Origin: Ceratotherium simum simum
Taxonomy: Eukaryota > Chordata > Mammalia > Perissodactyla > Rhinocerotidae
Length of the DNA: 64,000 nucleotides
Assembly: GCF_000283155.1 (NCBI RefSeq)
Contig: NW_004454177.1
Span: forward strand, 23,993,781 to 24,057,780
Direction: 5' to 3'
The notes beneath the pieces are model-generated. The model did not search any database. It was not told the origin of the DNA and was given only the letters and a program-made list of their open reading frames with translations. Positions 45,366 to 57,696 of the stretch are shown piece by piece; position 1 is the stretch's first letter; each line of letters opens with the position of its first letter. The translations under genes were made by a program, and so were the position numbers.

Positions 45366-46440
45366 CTCTTGGTGGTCTCCTTCAGGTTTATGGTTTCAAC
45401 AAATATCTAAATGTTAATGATTCCTAAACTTTTATTTCCAGGCAGAATATCACTCCTGTTCTCCAGATTTCACTAATTAACATCTCCACTTGGGCTAATG
45501 AACAACTTGAAAGTCACAAATTCAAAAAATTTTTTAAAAACAAAACTCATCTCCCTCCCACATACACATACACATGCAAAAGAAAAAAAAAGTTTTTCCT
45601 GTGTTCATTAACGACAATCCCATTCTTTTAGTTCTTCACTCCAAACACTGTAGTCATCCTTAAATCATTTGTTTTCCTCTCAGACCCCACACCCAACTTA
45701 GGAAATCCTGTTTGCTTTACCTTTACAAAAATATCTAAAATCACAACCACTTTTCAACATCTACAGTGCTACTATCTTCTCCCAATTTACCATCATCTCT
45801 CACCCAGACTATTGCAAAAGCCTTCTACATTGATTTTCCTATTAATGCTCTTCCTCATCTAAAGTCTAATTTCAACATAGCCAGAGCAATCCTGTGAAAA
45901 TAAGCTTCCAAATGGCTTTCTGTTGCTCAAAACAAAAGCCAACGTCCCCACAATGATGTACAAATCTATGTATCTGACCTCCTAATTAATTATAAGATGT
46001 CATCTTCTTCTACTTATCCATTTGCTTTTATTAATTACCGGAAAATTGGCACTTTTGCTGTTCCATGCTCACTGGAGTACTGGTGCTGCATAAGAATACT
46101 CTGCCTAGATTGCCCTTCTGTCAAATATCTGTGACTCAGTCCCTTACCTCCATTAGGTCTTTCTTCAAATAACTATTTTCTCCATGAGACCTTTCCTTAC
46201 CACCCTGATTTAAGTCATAATATTCCCAACCGGTCACTCCTTGTCTACCTGTCCTACTTTATTTTCCCCAATTGCTCTTATCACCATCTCATACACTATA
46301 TAGTTTATTTGTGTCTTTGTTTCTTGTCTATTGCTATCCACTAGGATGTAAGCTCCCCTAGGCTGGAGATTTGTTTGTTTCATTTACTGCTGTATCCTCA
46401 GTGTTAAGAATAGTGACTTGAACGTAGTAGGTAAATAAAT

Positions 46441-47929
46441 AATACTACTCTTGATGGATAAATAATAATAGTCTTGATGAATAATATTACTCATTTAAAT
46501 AAATATAGCTTCTCTATATAGTTCTTAGAGTACAGACATGATGAGAATAAGATCAGGGATTAGGTCCTCTTATAGATCAATTTCATATTTTCAGTAACGA
46601 GTAAGTTTATTCATTTTTCATTCAAGAAGCATTTATTCATTGTTTACTATGATCAGGTTATTCTGATAGGCATCATGAGAGATATAGCAAAGAACAAAAC
46701 TCAATTTGCTCAAATCTTTCAATTTGAAAGATTCCACTCAGGTAGGGAAATTTAAAAAAAATCACAAAATGACGATAATACAGGGAACAGTATGGTAAGA
46801 ACCACAATAAAAGCAAAAATGAAGAAGCTTTATATGTAGAAAATGATTAAAAAATATTTTAATGATGACACTTATAGAAAAGGTAATGTTGCACATTTCT
46901 CCTCTCTGAGCCTCTATTCAATCGATCTCTAAGTCAGGGGTTATATTTACTCTCCACTTCCTCCCAAGGACAGTCTCTTGGATCATATGTTAACTACTAT
47001 TAGCTCCAGAAAAATTAGGTTGCTCATGACCTTAACATATATAAAGCATGCCAATTCATTAATATTTAGCCATGATGCAGGTTAATCTTATTCCTTATAG
47101 AAAGGCAAGATGTGTTAAACACTATAAAACATAATTATATTGCTATGTGGGTCTAAGAGCACTTTTTTCTCCAAATGGAATAAAATGCTTCCACATAATA
47201 TTTTCTGATGTTCTCTTAAGATGGATAGAGGCTGCTAGCATCATATATTTATATTTCTAAGACTCATCAGGGCCAAAAATAATACTGATAACTTAGGCCA
47301 TCCCTCTTGTAAATATTCGTCATAATGCCACAAGTTAGATCCAGAGACAGAGAGTAGATGGACCAGGACCAACTCACCACTTTTACTTGAAGGAGCATAT
47401 GTCCTGTGGACCGCAAGTAGCAACATTTTATTTAGATTTGGAGGTTGGCATTAGTATTATTGAAACTCTCAGTATTATTGTGAGCATAATTTAATGTGGT
47501 TTATGTAGATTTCCTTTATAGTTTTTATGCCCCAAATTTCTGAATATCGCATAAAATATACAGATAATAGGAAAGCATGCATTCATTAAGTTAATAGTGA
47601 GAGTCCATAATTGCCAGTAAAAGCAAATCAGTTAGATCAAATGGTTACAATATAGTCATATAGAAAATTAATTCTAACAGTGATAATTATTATTATCTGA
47701 AATTAGTCATCAGGAGAGAGGCATGTTGGAATATTAAAAAAACGACAACAAAATACACATGCTCAGACTCATAAGTCTTCCCTATTTTCACCTCCATTAC
47801 CCTAGCCCTCTTAGTGTGCTTCATCTCCCAGGGTGAAAGAAGTAATTGTCATATTTCCCATTAATAGATAAGTGCACAAAGTAGGAAAAAATTATCTTGT
47901 ATTAAGCTTTATAGTAGAAACTACATTGG
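46441..47929. other. Unique AT-rich sequence with L2-end trace
   Basis: At 46600-46720 on the minus strand a short L2 3'-end pattern is visible (cattcaagaagcatttattc, then gcaaagaacaaaactcaa). The rest holds no recognised repeat or gene. Confidence 0.45.
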
Positions 47930-48130
47930 GTTAAGAACCTGACTCAGGTTATCTGTTCCATTTCTGTCATTTACTAGCTGTATGATCTCAGGAAAATCAT
48001 TAAATTTAATAGAGCTTTTATTTCCTTAACTGGAAAATGGGACTAAATATCTCTATCCTGGCCACTTTAAAAGATTATAAAAATTCAATGACAGTATATT
48101 TGAAATTTTTGTTTTTACAACCATAAAACT
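47930..48130 (+). mobile_element. MIR SINE fragment
   Basis: MIR core: catttctgtcatttactagc, tgtatgatctcaggaaaatc, ttatttccttaactggaaaa, tgggactaaatatctc. Confidence 0.85.
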
Positions 48131-48359
48131 ATTGAGATGTAAAGCACTTTTTATTGCATCATCCTAAGCTTCATTATTAATCGTCATTACTTTTCAGATT
48201 AACGCAATGTAGTTTAAACCATGCTGCCAAAACCAACTTAGCAAATAACTCTAATTCAGGGTCATATCTGAGCACCCTCAGTATATCAAGTGCTTATAGC
48301 CTAATAGTTACCATGGTTACATCTTCCTCATCTTGACCGTTTATTAGGAATGCCACTTT

Positions 48360-48611
48360 TGGGGTCAGCCCAGTGGTGTAGTGATTAAGTTCGCACACTC
48401 CGCTGTGGCAGCCCTGTGTTCATGGGTTCGGATCCTGGGTGTGGACCTGTGCACTGCTTATCAAGCCATGCTGTGGCAAGCGTCCCACATATAAAAAGTA
48501 GAGGAAGATGGGCACAGATGTTATCCCAGGGCCAATCTTCCTCAGCAAAAAGAGGAGGATTGGCAACTGATGTTAGCTCAGGGCTAATCTTCCTCACCAA
48601 AAAAAAAAAAA
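48360..48611 (+). mobile_element. ERE SINE, full length
   Basis: Head ggggtcagcccagtggtgta, box B-like gggttcggatcctg, tcccacatataaaaagtaga, two GATGTTA blocks and poly-A. TSD gaatgccacttt at 48348-48359 and 48612-48623, perfect. Confidence 0.96.
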
Positions 48612-48623
48612 GAATGCCACTTT

Positions 48624-49394
48624 AACTTTGAATTTTAATAGTTGGATTTCTGCTCTTCTTTCTTTAATCCTTTTCCTGGTAATTTCATCTATGCCTATAT
48701 CTTCCACTATCATCTCTTGACAGATGACTAGGTAATCTGCACAGGGCAACATTCTGATTACCGATGTTTAATTTGTGCAAAGCCAAATTCATTATTTCCC
48801 TGAAACCTTACACTTCTCTCTGCTTTTTCAGGCTAAACATCATGGAGTCTGTTTTTGGCATCTCTTTCTCCCTCATCTCTTCTACCTACTCTTACACCCC
48901 TTGTTCAGTTCTTATTCCCACTGCGGCACACATTGAAAAACACTCTGGAATTACCTTCATCAGTAAAATATATTACCCAATTCTATATATAGGGCTTTAC
49001 CTGCTTGTCTATTGGACTCTTCTTACCCGTAGAGACCTTTATATATCCTGATTCTAGAACAAAGATTGGTACAAAGTAACTACTCATTAGATACCTGATG
49101 AATTAATGCACAAAAATCTTAATTATTTCCTTCTAGATTCTTGCCTTAACTCTTGCATTCATCCTTCTTTATTTTTTTTGTTTTGAGTAAGCCTTTTGTT
49201 TTTGCAGCCAAACTTTAATTTAGTTTAAATCTAGTTCAGCTGCATAAGCTCTCTCTGAACTGGATAAAGTGTGCTTTGCTGTGTTGGGGAAGGGCAGAAG
49301 ACATATATGTCAAATGACTTTGTCAAATTCACACAGTGAGCTGTGAATCAAATTCAGGCTTTCAGAAACACACCCCAAAGTTCCATTCATGTGT
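48624..49394. other. Unique sequence, no gene seen
   Basis: No recognised repeat. A 95-codon plus-strand open frame (48764-49051) has hydrophobic stretches but no recognised domain; composition is C/T-rich. I treat it as chance. Confidence 0.4.
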
Positions 49395-49990
49395 CCACAC
49401 ACTGAATCTTTATTTTTAAGTAACTTTTGTTAGGATATCATTTACACAAAATAAAATGCACACAACTTAGTTGAACAGCTTGATGCATTTTGACAACCTT
49501 ATACACCTATGTAACCACCCCCATAATGAAGACATAGAACATTTTTATCACCTCATAGTTACCTCCTGCCACTTTGTAGTCAGTCCTACCCTATTATTGG
49601 CACCAGGCCAACTCACCTCTGACCCGTGCCCAGTGGAAAATTTGAGGAAGCACAGGCTCCTGAAATGTCCCTCCAGTACTTTCTATTGAGAAAGCTTAAT
49701 ACTGTGCTCACTTTAAAAGTAAAACATGTAACAGTATCCCATTGTTTATTACAGAACTTAAATTGAAAGGTGCTTTCAGAGTTGAAAGATAATAAATTGA
49801 TAAATGGCATGTATAATAAGTGTCTGTTTAAATTTATAAGAAGCTGCCAATCTGTTTTGAAAGTAGTTGTACCATTTTACTCTCCTATCAGCAATGTATG
49901 AGAGATGCAGTTGCAATACATTCCTTTCAACACTTGGTACCTGCAATCTTTATGATTCTAGCCATTCTTACAGGTCTATAGTAGTATTTC
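49395..49990 (-). mobile_element. Old L1 3' end fragment
   Basis: The plus strand shows reversed L1M 3' UTR (taggatatcatttacacaaa, ttgacaaccttatacacct, accacccccataatgaaga). After about 220 bp of unassigned sequence it shows ORF2 C-terminal homology (agctgccaatctgttttga, atcagcaatgtatgagag). It is either one element with an internal insertion or two fragments. It abuts the next L1 3' end at about 50000. Confidence 0.7.
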
Positions 49991-49999
49991 GTGTTTTGT

Positions 50000-51815
50000 T
50001 TGGTTTTTAAAGATTTTATTTTTTTAGTGCAGTTTTAGATTAACAGCAAAATTAAGAAGGTACAGAGATTACACATATAACCCATTCCCCCACACATGTA
50101 TAGCCTCCCCCATTAGCAACATCTCCCATGAGAGTGGTACATTTATTACAATTGATGAACCTATATTGACACATCATAATCACCCAAGTCCATAATTTAC
50201 ATTAGAGTTCACTCTTGGTGTTGTACAGTCTATGGCTTTGGACAAATGGATAATGACATGGATCCATCATGATACTGAGTATTTTCACTGCCCTAAAAAT
50301 CCTCTGTACTCTGCCTATTCATTCACACACCCCCGCAACCTTCATCCCAACTCCAACCCCTGGCTACCACTTATCTTTTTACTCTCTCCGTAGTTTTGCC
50401 TTTTCCAGAATGTCATATAGTTGGAATCATATAATTCTACAGTATGAAGCCTTTTCAGATTGGCTTGTTTTCACTTAGTAATATGAATTTAAGTTTCCAC
50501 CATGTCTTTTCATGGCTTGATAGCTCATTTCTTTTTAGCACTGAATAATATTCCATTGTCTGAATGAACCAGTTTATTTATCCATTCACCTCCTGACATC
50601 TTGGTTGCTTCCAAGTTTTGGCAATTATGAAAAAAACTGCTATAAATATTGATGTGCAGGTTTTTGTGTGGACATAGTTTTCACATCTTTTGGGTGAATA
50701 CCAAGGAAAGCAATTGCTGGATGCCACAGTAAGAGTATGTTCAGTTTTATAAAAAACTGACAAACTGTCTTCCAAAGTGGTTATACCCTTTTGCATTCCC
50801 ACCAGCAATGAGTGAATGAAAGTTTCTGTTGCTTCACATCCTCTCTTGCATTTGTTATTGTCAGTATTCTGGATTTTGGCCATTCTAATAGGTGTGTAGT
50901 GGTATCTCATTATTGTTTCATCTCACTGAGTTTTTAATTTGCATTTCTCTGATGGTTAATAATGTTAAGTATCTTTTCATGTTTTTATTGGCCATTTGTA
51001 CATCTTCTGTGAAATGTCTGTTCAAATATTTTGCCAGATTTTTAACTGGTTATTTTTCTTCTTCTTATTGAATTTTGAGAGTTTTTTAGATGGTCTGAAT
51101 ACAGGTCTTTTTTTAGATACATTGTAAGTATTTCCTCTGCTTACCTTTTCATTTTCTTACATTATCTTTCAAAGAGAATTTTTTTTTTTAATTTTGAGGA
51201 AGTCCAATTTATCAATGTTTCCTTTTATGGTTAGTGTGTTTTGTGCCCTAAAAAATAATTACATACCCAAAGACACAAAAATTTTCAGCTATTTTATCCC
51301 TAGAAGTTGTATAGTTTTAACTTTTACAGTCAGGGCTATAATACTGTTTCAGTATTATAATGAAATAATACTGTTTCAAGTTAATTTTTGTGTATGGTAC
51401 ATGTTTAGGGCTGGTATCTTTAGTTTTCCATATCTGGATATCCAATAATTCTGGTACTTTTTGTTGAAAATGTTATCCTTCCCCATTGAATTACCTCAGC
51501 ATCTTTGTTAAAATCAATCGATTGTGCATATATGAGTGTATTTCTGAGCTCTCTATTTTGTTCCATTGACCTATGTCTATTTTTATGTCAATTCTACACT
51601 GTTTTTGATTATTTTAACTTTATAAGAAACATTAAAAATCACAAATCCTTTCTTCTCTTTCAAAATTATTTTGGGTTCTCAAGATCATTTGCATTTTCAG
51701 TTTATTTGCATTTTCATATGAACTTTTGAATTTTTTTGTCATTTTCTAAAAAAGAAGAAAAAGCCCACTGACATTGAATCTATAGATAGGTTTGAGGATA
51801 ATTGTGTCTTAACTG
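50000..51815 (-). mobile_element. Old L1 3' half (L1M type)
   Basis: Reversed 3' UTR (gcagttttagattaacagca, cctcccccattagcaacat, cactcttggtgttgtacag, ggacaaatggataatgac) followed by ORF2 C-terminal homology: the minus frame at 50578-50910 has NNKCKRGCEATETFIHSLL and IIAKTWKQP. RT-end homology continues to about 51815 (ccattgacctatgtctat; gacattgaatctatagata). Frames are broken throughout. Confidence 0.85.
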
Positions 51816-52479
51816 TGTATAATATGAGGTTGGGAGGGTGGGGGGACAAAGCAGTGGTTACGACATTTCAATGCCATGGAGGTAATGTTAATTATAATTT
51901 ATAAGAATTGTGGATTTACTGCTGCTATTAGCTTTAGAATTCCCAGAAAAAAAATGAAATGGTCAGCTCAGCCAGCCGCCAATTTAACACATTCTGAGAA
52001 AGCTAGAGAATTCCTGTGGCAGCTTTTAAGAAAACTATTCTTCTGTAGACTATACAGATGATCAGACCAAGTATCTGACAGAGCTGAAAGCAGATGTAAT
52101 ACATATTTTCAGCTGGTCTCTGGTATCAAAATCAAGGCTCTGATGGGGAAAAGGTGAGATAATGAAATCTGGAATCTAGGTATTTTGGTGTATAAGCATA
52201 ATAATCTTAAAACTGTAAATACTCCTAAACTTTACAGACTTACAGAAGCAGCCTCTGACAATTCCAGAACAGTCTACACTTGCTAGAGAGCATAATGAAT
52301 ACTGAAACAAGTGTCTCAGAAAGATAATGCTTTTCTATTTAAGACCTGCATCGGTCACCCATCATTCTTGTTCAAGCCAGTTCTAGGTAAAAGCCCAGAG
52401 GAGCCCAAACAAAGAATTGGGCGTTTCTGGGAGGAAATAATGTACACAGCCCCTAAATATAGAACCTAATTAATATGTA
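51816..52479. other. Unassigned sequence 5' of the ERVL remnant
   Basis: No recognised gene. It may include the diverged leader or 5' end of the ERVL that follows, but I see no LTR here. Confidence 0.35.
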
Positions 52480-53720
52480 TTGGTGGGAATTGAGGAAGAC
52501 TATGCCAAAGTGGATCTTGATGTGTTAGATTGGGCTGGCAGAGCGATTGTAGAATATAGGGCTGGAGAGGGAAGACTTTAATGATATTACCTCATCCAGT
52601 CCTAAGAGTCAACTGGGGTGACTACTGAAAACATGAACACAAAAAATTACTCACAGAAAATAAATGGAAAACCTTTTTTATTTATAAATAGGTATAGTAT
52701 AGTAGGTTATAAAGGTATAAATACTTTTATACCTTTATATAGTACTGCAGAAGGCACTAGAAAACTCAGAAATGTGGGACTATTAAGATGGATTTACTAC
52801 GTAAGCACTGGGAATGCACCACTTGAACATGTTTTTCAGCAGGAACTTTTACTAGGCCAATAAGGGATTAACTGATGAAGAAAACAGTGGAACCTTTGGG
52901 AAGTTCACTGGTAGTTATCCTCTGCAGGACAAGGTTGACAGTAGGAGATGCTTCTGTAGAACCAGGCTCCTTCATTTGATTGGGTGTGATGGGATCTCAC
53001 AATGTCAGAAGCTAGGTGACAACATTTAATCTGTATCGGCAAGGTGGATGTGATTAATGTAAAATGTAACAAGTCTGGAGTGACAGTAAAGATGCCTGGA
53101 CTCACAGACAACCGTTGGAATGGTTAATAATGTTCCTTAGGCTGAGATAAGTGGACAGACAACTAAGATGTCGCTCATTTTGAAAAACAGAAATCAATTG
53201 TTGGCAAGCAAAAACCTGTCATCAAAGGCTGCAATAAAAATTGCTCTCTCACTGAGTTTCAGGATTTACATCAATTCACCTACTCAGAGCTCCCTGAGGA
53301 GAAAAAATGCCCTGCTAACGAAACATGTTTAAGAAAATACACCCAATTTTTATCAAGGATGCTTGAGCCAATGTCCAAGGCACCTGTGCCCCCCAAAAGG
53401 GAAATACATTGACTTTTCAAAGACAGGAGATATGGATTCTGAAGCAATAATGATATTATGTAATACAATATCCCTTCATGGCCTTCAGATTAGAATGGGG
53501 CTAATGAAGGTCAGATAATAAATGGTTCTTTGGCCCAAATGCATCATACAGTATTTCTAGTGAATCTGCAGACCCACCATGTGATGAGCTGTCTGCTCTT
53601 CAAATGTATAATGTGCAGATATCCTTATTTTGGTTCCATGACCTGTGAATTAGGATCCAATATTGTAAGAAGAGCCAAGTATAAGCCCCTGACATTAGGA
53701 AAATGGAGAGGGAAAGGGAG
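52480..53720 (+). pseudogene. ERVL gag-like remnant
   Basis: Sequence in gag position upstream of the RT segment. Ordered matches to the ERVL layout are tggaacctttgggaagttca, agaaccaggctccttcattt, acatgtttaagaaaatacac, and accatgtgatgagctgtctg. No frame longer than about 81 codons survives. It contains a perfect 14-bp-arm hairpin at 52708-52739. Described only as a broken remnant. Confidence 0.5.
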
Positions 53721-53734
53721 AAGGAGGCTCAAAG

Positions 53735-53985
53735 AGCTGTAATTGAAAAGAACACTGGCTGTAGGTTCAGGCACATTGTTGTGATAGAATCCTGGCTCTA
53801 TCACTCCCCACCTCTATGGCCTTGGGTGAGCTGCTTAAAATCTCTGACCCACAGTTTTCTGATTAGTAAACTGGGGCTAAGAATCGCCACTTCATAATGT
53901 TGTGTTGATTCAATGAGTTACGATACACAAAGCATCTACCACACAGCAGTTGCTCAACACATGGTGCTAGTATCACTATTTTTTT
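53735..53985 (+). mobile_element. MIR SINE, nearly full length
   Basis: MIR 5' to 3' order: gaacactggctgtaggttca, gaatcctggctctatcactc, ggccttgggtgagctgctta, atctctgacccacagtttt, gtaaactggggctaagaat, ttgtgttgattcaatgagtt and gcagttgctcaacacatgg. It sits between the ERVL gag-like and RT-like segments. Confidence 0.9.
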
Positions 53986-54229
53986 AGCCCCTATCCCTGT
54001 GGTGGGCTCATTATAGGAACTTCAATACCAATAACGTCACACATTATTACTTTTGTGCTTCAGATGAGAAAACTGTGGTTCATAGTGGGAAAGTGAATTT
54101 CTCAAATATACTAAATGTGGGGTGATTGGAGTAATGCCAAAGAAGATATAAGTGTTGATAATGAATCAAGATAGCAAATCAGAAACAATATAACATCACA
54201 GAGTAAATGCTGAGATTGATGTCACCATC

Positions 54230-54740
54230 AATGACTTAGTTCAGCAGGGATGTTCCTCATTATATCCCTGTTTAAGTCATCTACATGACCCTTCAAAATT
54301 CAATGGATCATGATAGGTATCAGTGGACTACTCTAAATTTCACCAGATGGTAGCCCCAATAACAGATACTCTATTGGATGTGGCACTCTTATTAAAACAG
54401 ATCAACACAGTTTCTGGCTTTGGTTATACTGCTGTTGATATAGGAATTGGTTCTTCTTGATTCTTATCAATGGAGAGAATGAAAAGCAGTTTGCACATAT
54501 ATGGCAAGGAGAACAAAAACACATTCACTGTTTTGTCCCAGGGTTATATGACTACTCCTGCTCTCTCTCTTAATATATGCCTCAGGATCCTTGACGACCT
54601 TAATATTCCATTGAAAATCATGATATACCAGGGACTATCAGTATAGTTGAGAGTCAACTATATTGATGCCACCATACTAATTGAATCTGATAAGCAGGAC
54701 ATAGCACATACCCTAACTTTCCAAGCATGATATTTTTAAT
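54230..54740 (+). pseudogene. ERVL reverse-transcriptase remnant
   Basis: Plus-strand RT segment of a class III retrovirus. The polymerase active-site box reads YIDA (codons at 54659-54670) instead of the retroviral YxDD form, so a catalytic aspartate is replaced by alanine. Upstream, a gcagtttgcacatatatgg stretch and a QGY-like segment (cagggttatatgactactc) fit the RT palm. Stops and indels break the frame. Confidence 0.65.
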
Positions 54741-54956
54741 ATATATACACATGTTTATGTATGTATGTGTGTGTATATATATGTACATAGACTAAGCCCC
54801 AGAAAGATTTAGGGGTCTGTCATGACTGTAATTTTTAGAGTTTAGTAGTTCTCAGCATGCTAGGGCACCTCTCTAAGATAAAGGGTGATTTTTGCTCCTC
54901 ACACTAACTGCCACTAAGAAAAATGTACAGTGTTGATGACTCTCTTTGTACATGGG

Positions 54957-55453
54957 TGTGATGGTTAATTTTCTGTGTCAACTTGACTGGGCTAAGGGAT
55001 TCCTAGATATCTGGTAAAACATTACTTCTTGTATGGCTGTGAGGGTGTTTCCAGGAGAGATTAGTGTTTGAATTGGTAGTCTGAGTAAATAAGATCACAC
55101 TCACCAATGTGGGTGGGCATTGTCCAATCTGTTAAGAGTCTGAATAGAATAAAAAGGCAGAGGAAGGGTAAATTTGCTCTCTTTGCTTAAGCTGGGACAC
55201 CTATCTTCTCCTGCCCTGGGACATCAGCACTTCTGCTTTTTGGGCCTTCGGACTCTGACTGAGACTTTGACATTATCACCCCCTAATTCTCAGGCTTTTG
55301 GACTCAGACTGAATTATACCACCAGCTTTTCCTAGTTCTCCAGCTTGCAGATGACAGACTGTGGGAATCTCAGCCTCCATAATTCTGTGAACCAAATATA
55401 TATATACATATCTCCTATTGGTTCTGCTTCTCCGGAGAACCCTGACCAATAAA
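54957..55453 (+). mobile_element. MLT2-like ERVL LTR, solo
   Basis: tgtgatggttaattttctgt, caacttgactgggctaaggg, tgtgagggtgtttccagga, aatgtgggtgggcattgtcc, tctgaatagaataaaaaggc, an internal run of repeated ttyGGACTC-type words (55245-55310), tcagcctccataattctgtg and ggttctgcttctccggagaa. Five-bp flanks atggg (54952-54956) and atgtg (55454-55458) match 4 of 5. ERVL sequence resumes on the right side, so it inserted into the older provirus. Confidence 0.8.
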
Positions 55454-55459
55454 ATGTGG

Positions 55460-56296
55460 AACACTCATTGGGCATAGTTTTAGGTGGTTCAGAAGGCTTC
55501 AAGTTTAAGTGGTTGCCAGAGAGAGAGCAAACTCTTCGGAGTTCAAGGCTACATGAAAGCTGCCCTGCCTGTGGACACGTGAGCCTGCAGATACTAAAGG
55601 CATCTATGGCAGATGAGGATGCTGTAGAATCTCTGCTATGCTGTAATAGAACTGATCTCTTGGTTCTGGAATAATACTACGAGCTCTGCAACAGAAAACC
55701 ACTCAATGTTTGAAAAACAGCTTCTGGCAAACCACAGTCTCTAATAGAGGCTGAAACTCTGACAACAAATCACACTGTGATGGAAGCTGCCCATCATGAG
55801 TTGTCTATAATCAGTTCTTCCAAACAGAAAATCAGTCAGGCTCAGCTACAATCACTTTATGATTTAAGTGGCACATTTGAACTACAGCCAAAGCAGGTTC
55901 AAAAGGCATGAATTAATCACATTAAAAGTGACCCAAATAGCCACGTTACCTACATCTGACTCTCCAACACCTCTCCCTGAACTCACACCTATGGTCTCAT
56001 GTAATGATTCAGTCAACCATCTTTATAAGAAGGAAAGATTTTGAGCCTAGTTCACAAATGAGATGGTGCCATCTGTAACACGGTTGCACTGTATTACTGT
56101 GCCACTCAAGAGTGGCATAAAGGACACTAGCATAAGCAGAGCAGGAAGCGATATATTCATTCACTTTAGATAGAGGAAAAAGTACCTGAAGTACAGATAT
56201 GAATGTGACTCCTGGACACTGAAATACACCTTGGCTGGTTGGTCAGGAGCCAGAAATAAACTGAACTAGAGGATAATAGAATAGGGATGTACAGAT
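55460..56296 (+). pseudogene. ERVL RNase H/connection remnant
   Basis: Continues ERVL pol downstream of the LTR insertion: ggcagatgaggatgctgtag (RNase H region), gaaaaacagcttctggcaaa, ggaagctgcccatcatgagt and acacctatggtctcatgtaa occur in the expected order and spacing. Frames are broken; the best surviving frame is 72 codons (55456-55674). It is cut at 56296 by an L1. Confidence 0.6.
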
Positions 56297-56319
56297 AAGA
56301 AATATGTGCCAGTGCCATA

Positions 56320-57696
56320 CTGTTTTTATTAGCATAGCTTTGTAGTATAGCTTGAAATCAGGAAGTGTGATACCTCCAGCTATGTTCTTTTTTCTCAGGA
56401 TTGCTTTGGCTATTTGGGGCATTTTGTGGTTCCATACAAATTTTAGGATTGTTTTGTCCATTTCTAGGAAGAATGCCATTGGTATTTTGACCTGGAATTG
56501 CTTTGAATCTATAGATGGCTTTGGGTAGTATGGACATTTTAACAACATTAATTCTTCTGATCCATGAACATAGGATGTCTTTCCATATGTTTGTGTCTTC
56601 TTTGATTTTTTTTTAGCAAAGTCTTGCAGTTTTCGTTGTACTGATCTTTCACTTTCTTGGTTAAATATACTCCTAAGTGTCTTATTGCTTTTGATGCTAT
56701 TGTGAATAGAATAGTTTTCTTTCTTTATTTTTCTGATATTTTGCTGTTAGTGTATAGAATCACAACTGATTTCTGTATGTTAATTTTGTATCCTGCAACT
56801 TACTGAATTTGGTGATTAGTTCCAACAAGTTTTTGGTTGAGTCTTTGAGATTTTTTTATATACAAAATCATATCATCTGCAAATAGTGACAATTTTGCTT
56901 TTTCCTTTCTGATTTAGATGCCTTTTATTTCTTTGTCTTACCTAACTGCTCTAGCTAGGACCTCCAGTACTATGTTGAAGAAAAGCAGTGAGAATGGGCA
57001 TCCTTGTCTTGTTCCTGGTCTTAGAGGAAAATATTTCAATTTTTCACCATTGAGTATAATGTTAGCTGTGGTTTTGTCAAATATGGCCTTTACTATGTTG
57101 AAGTATGTTTCTTCTATACCCATTCTGTAGAGGGTTTTTATCATGAAAGGATGTTGTATTCTGTCAAATGCTTTCTCTGCATCTATTGCAATGATCATGT
57201 TATTTTTATCTTTCATTATATTAATGTGATGTATTACATTTATTGATTTGTGGTTGTTGAAGCATCCTTGCATCCTAGAGATAAATCCCACTTGGTCATG
57301 GTGTATAATCCTTTTAATGTGTTCTTGAATTTCATTTGCTAATATTTTGTTAAGAATTTTTTCATCTATACTCATCAGGGATATTGGTCTATAATTTTCT
57401 TTTCTTATGGTATACTTATCTGGCTTTAGTATCAAAGTAATGCTGGCCTCATAGAATGAGTTTGGAAGTGTTCCCTCCTCCTCAACTTTTTGGAGGAATT
57501 TGAGAAGGATTGGTGTTAATTCTTTTTTAAATGTTTGGTAGAATTCACCAGTGAAATCATCTGGTCCTGGGATTTTCTGTGCTGGGAGATTTTTGATTAC
57601 TGATTCAATTTCTTTACTCTTTATTGGTCTCTTCAGATTTTCTATTTCTTCCTGATTCAGACTTGGTAGATTATGTGTTTCTAGAAATCCATCCAT
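56320..57696 (-). pseudogene. L1 ORF2 RT domain (inverted segment)
   Basis: A 252-codon minus-strand frame (56938-57696) carries [73 protein letters not shown] and [15 protein letters not shown] fingers and the first catalytic aspartate. The next catalytic box is FADD (reverse complement at 56872-56883), intact here, but in a broken frame. The segment ends at 56320 with [19 protein letters not shown] and FKLYYKAMLIKTVWHWH. It is the inverted 5' part of the L1 at 56309-59651, so it cannot join its own C-terminus. Confidence 0.92.

Larger units (their letters stand above)
42849..46440 (+). mobile_element. Long L2 LINE, interrupted by an MLT1 LTR
   Basis: C/T-rich plus-strand sequence that in its right half follows the L2 3' layout closely: ccagacttaac-like, catctctcacccagactatt, gcaaaagccttctacattg, agagcaatcctgtgaaaata, aaatggctttctgttgctca, ctgcctagattgccctt, ccattaggtctttcttcaaa, cttaccaccctgattt, cttatcaccatctcatacac, ctaggatgtaagctcccc, and ending gtaggtaaataaataa. 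An MLT1 LTR (44698-45181) splits it. The 5' limit is uncertain; about 3.1 kb of L2 would be close to full length. No frame survives. Confidence 0.7.

Noticed and set aside
48764..49051. 95-codon hydrophobic plus-strand open frame as a small membrane protein
   Set aside because: C/T-rich composition produces hydrophobic residues by itself; no homologue recognised and no supporting context.
56938..57696. 252-codon minus-strand open frame as a gene opposite to the following plus-strand sequence
   Set aside because: It is the inverted half of a twin-primed L1, not a separate gene or a separate L1.
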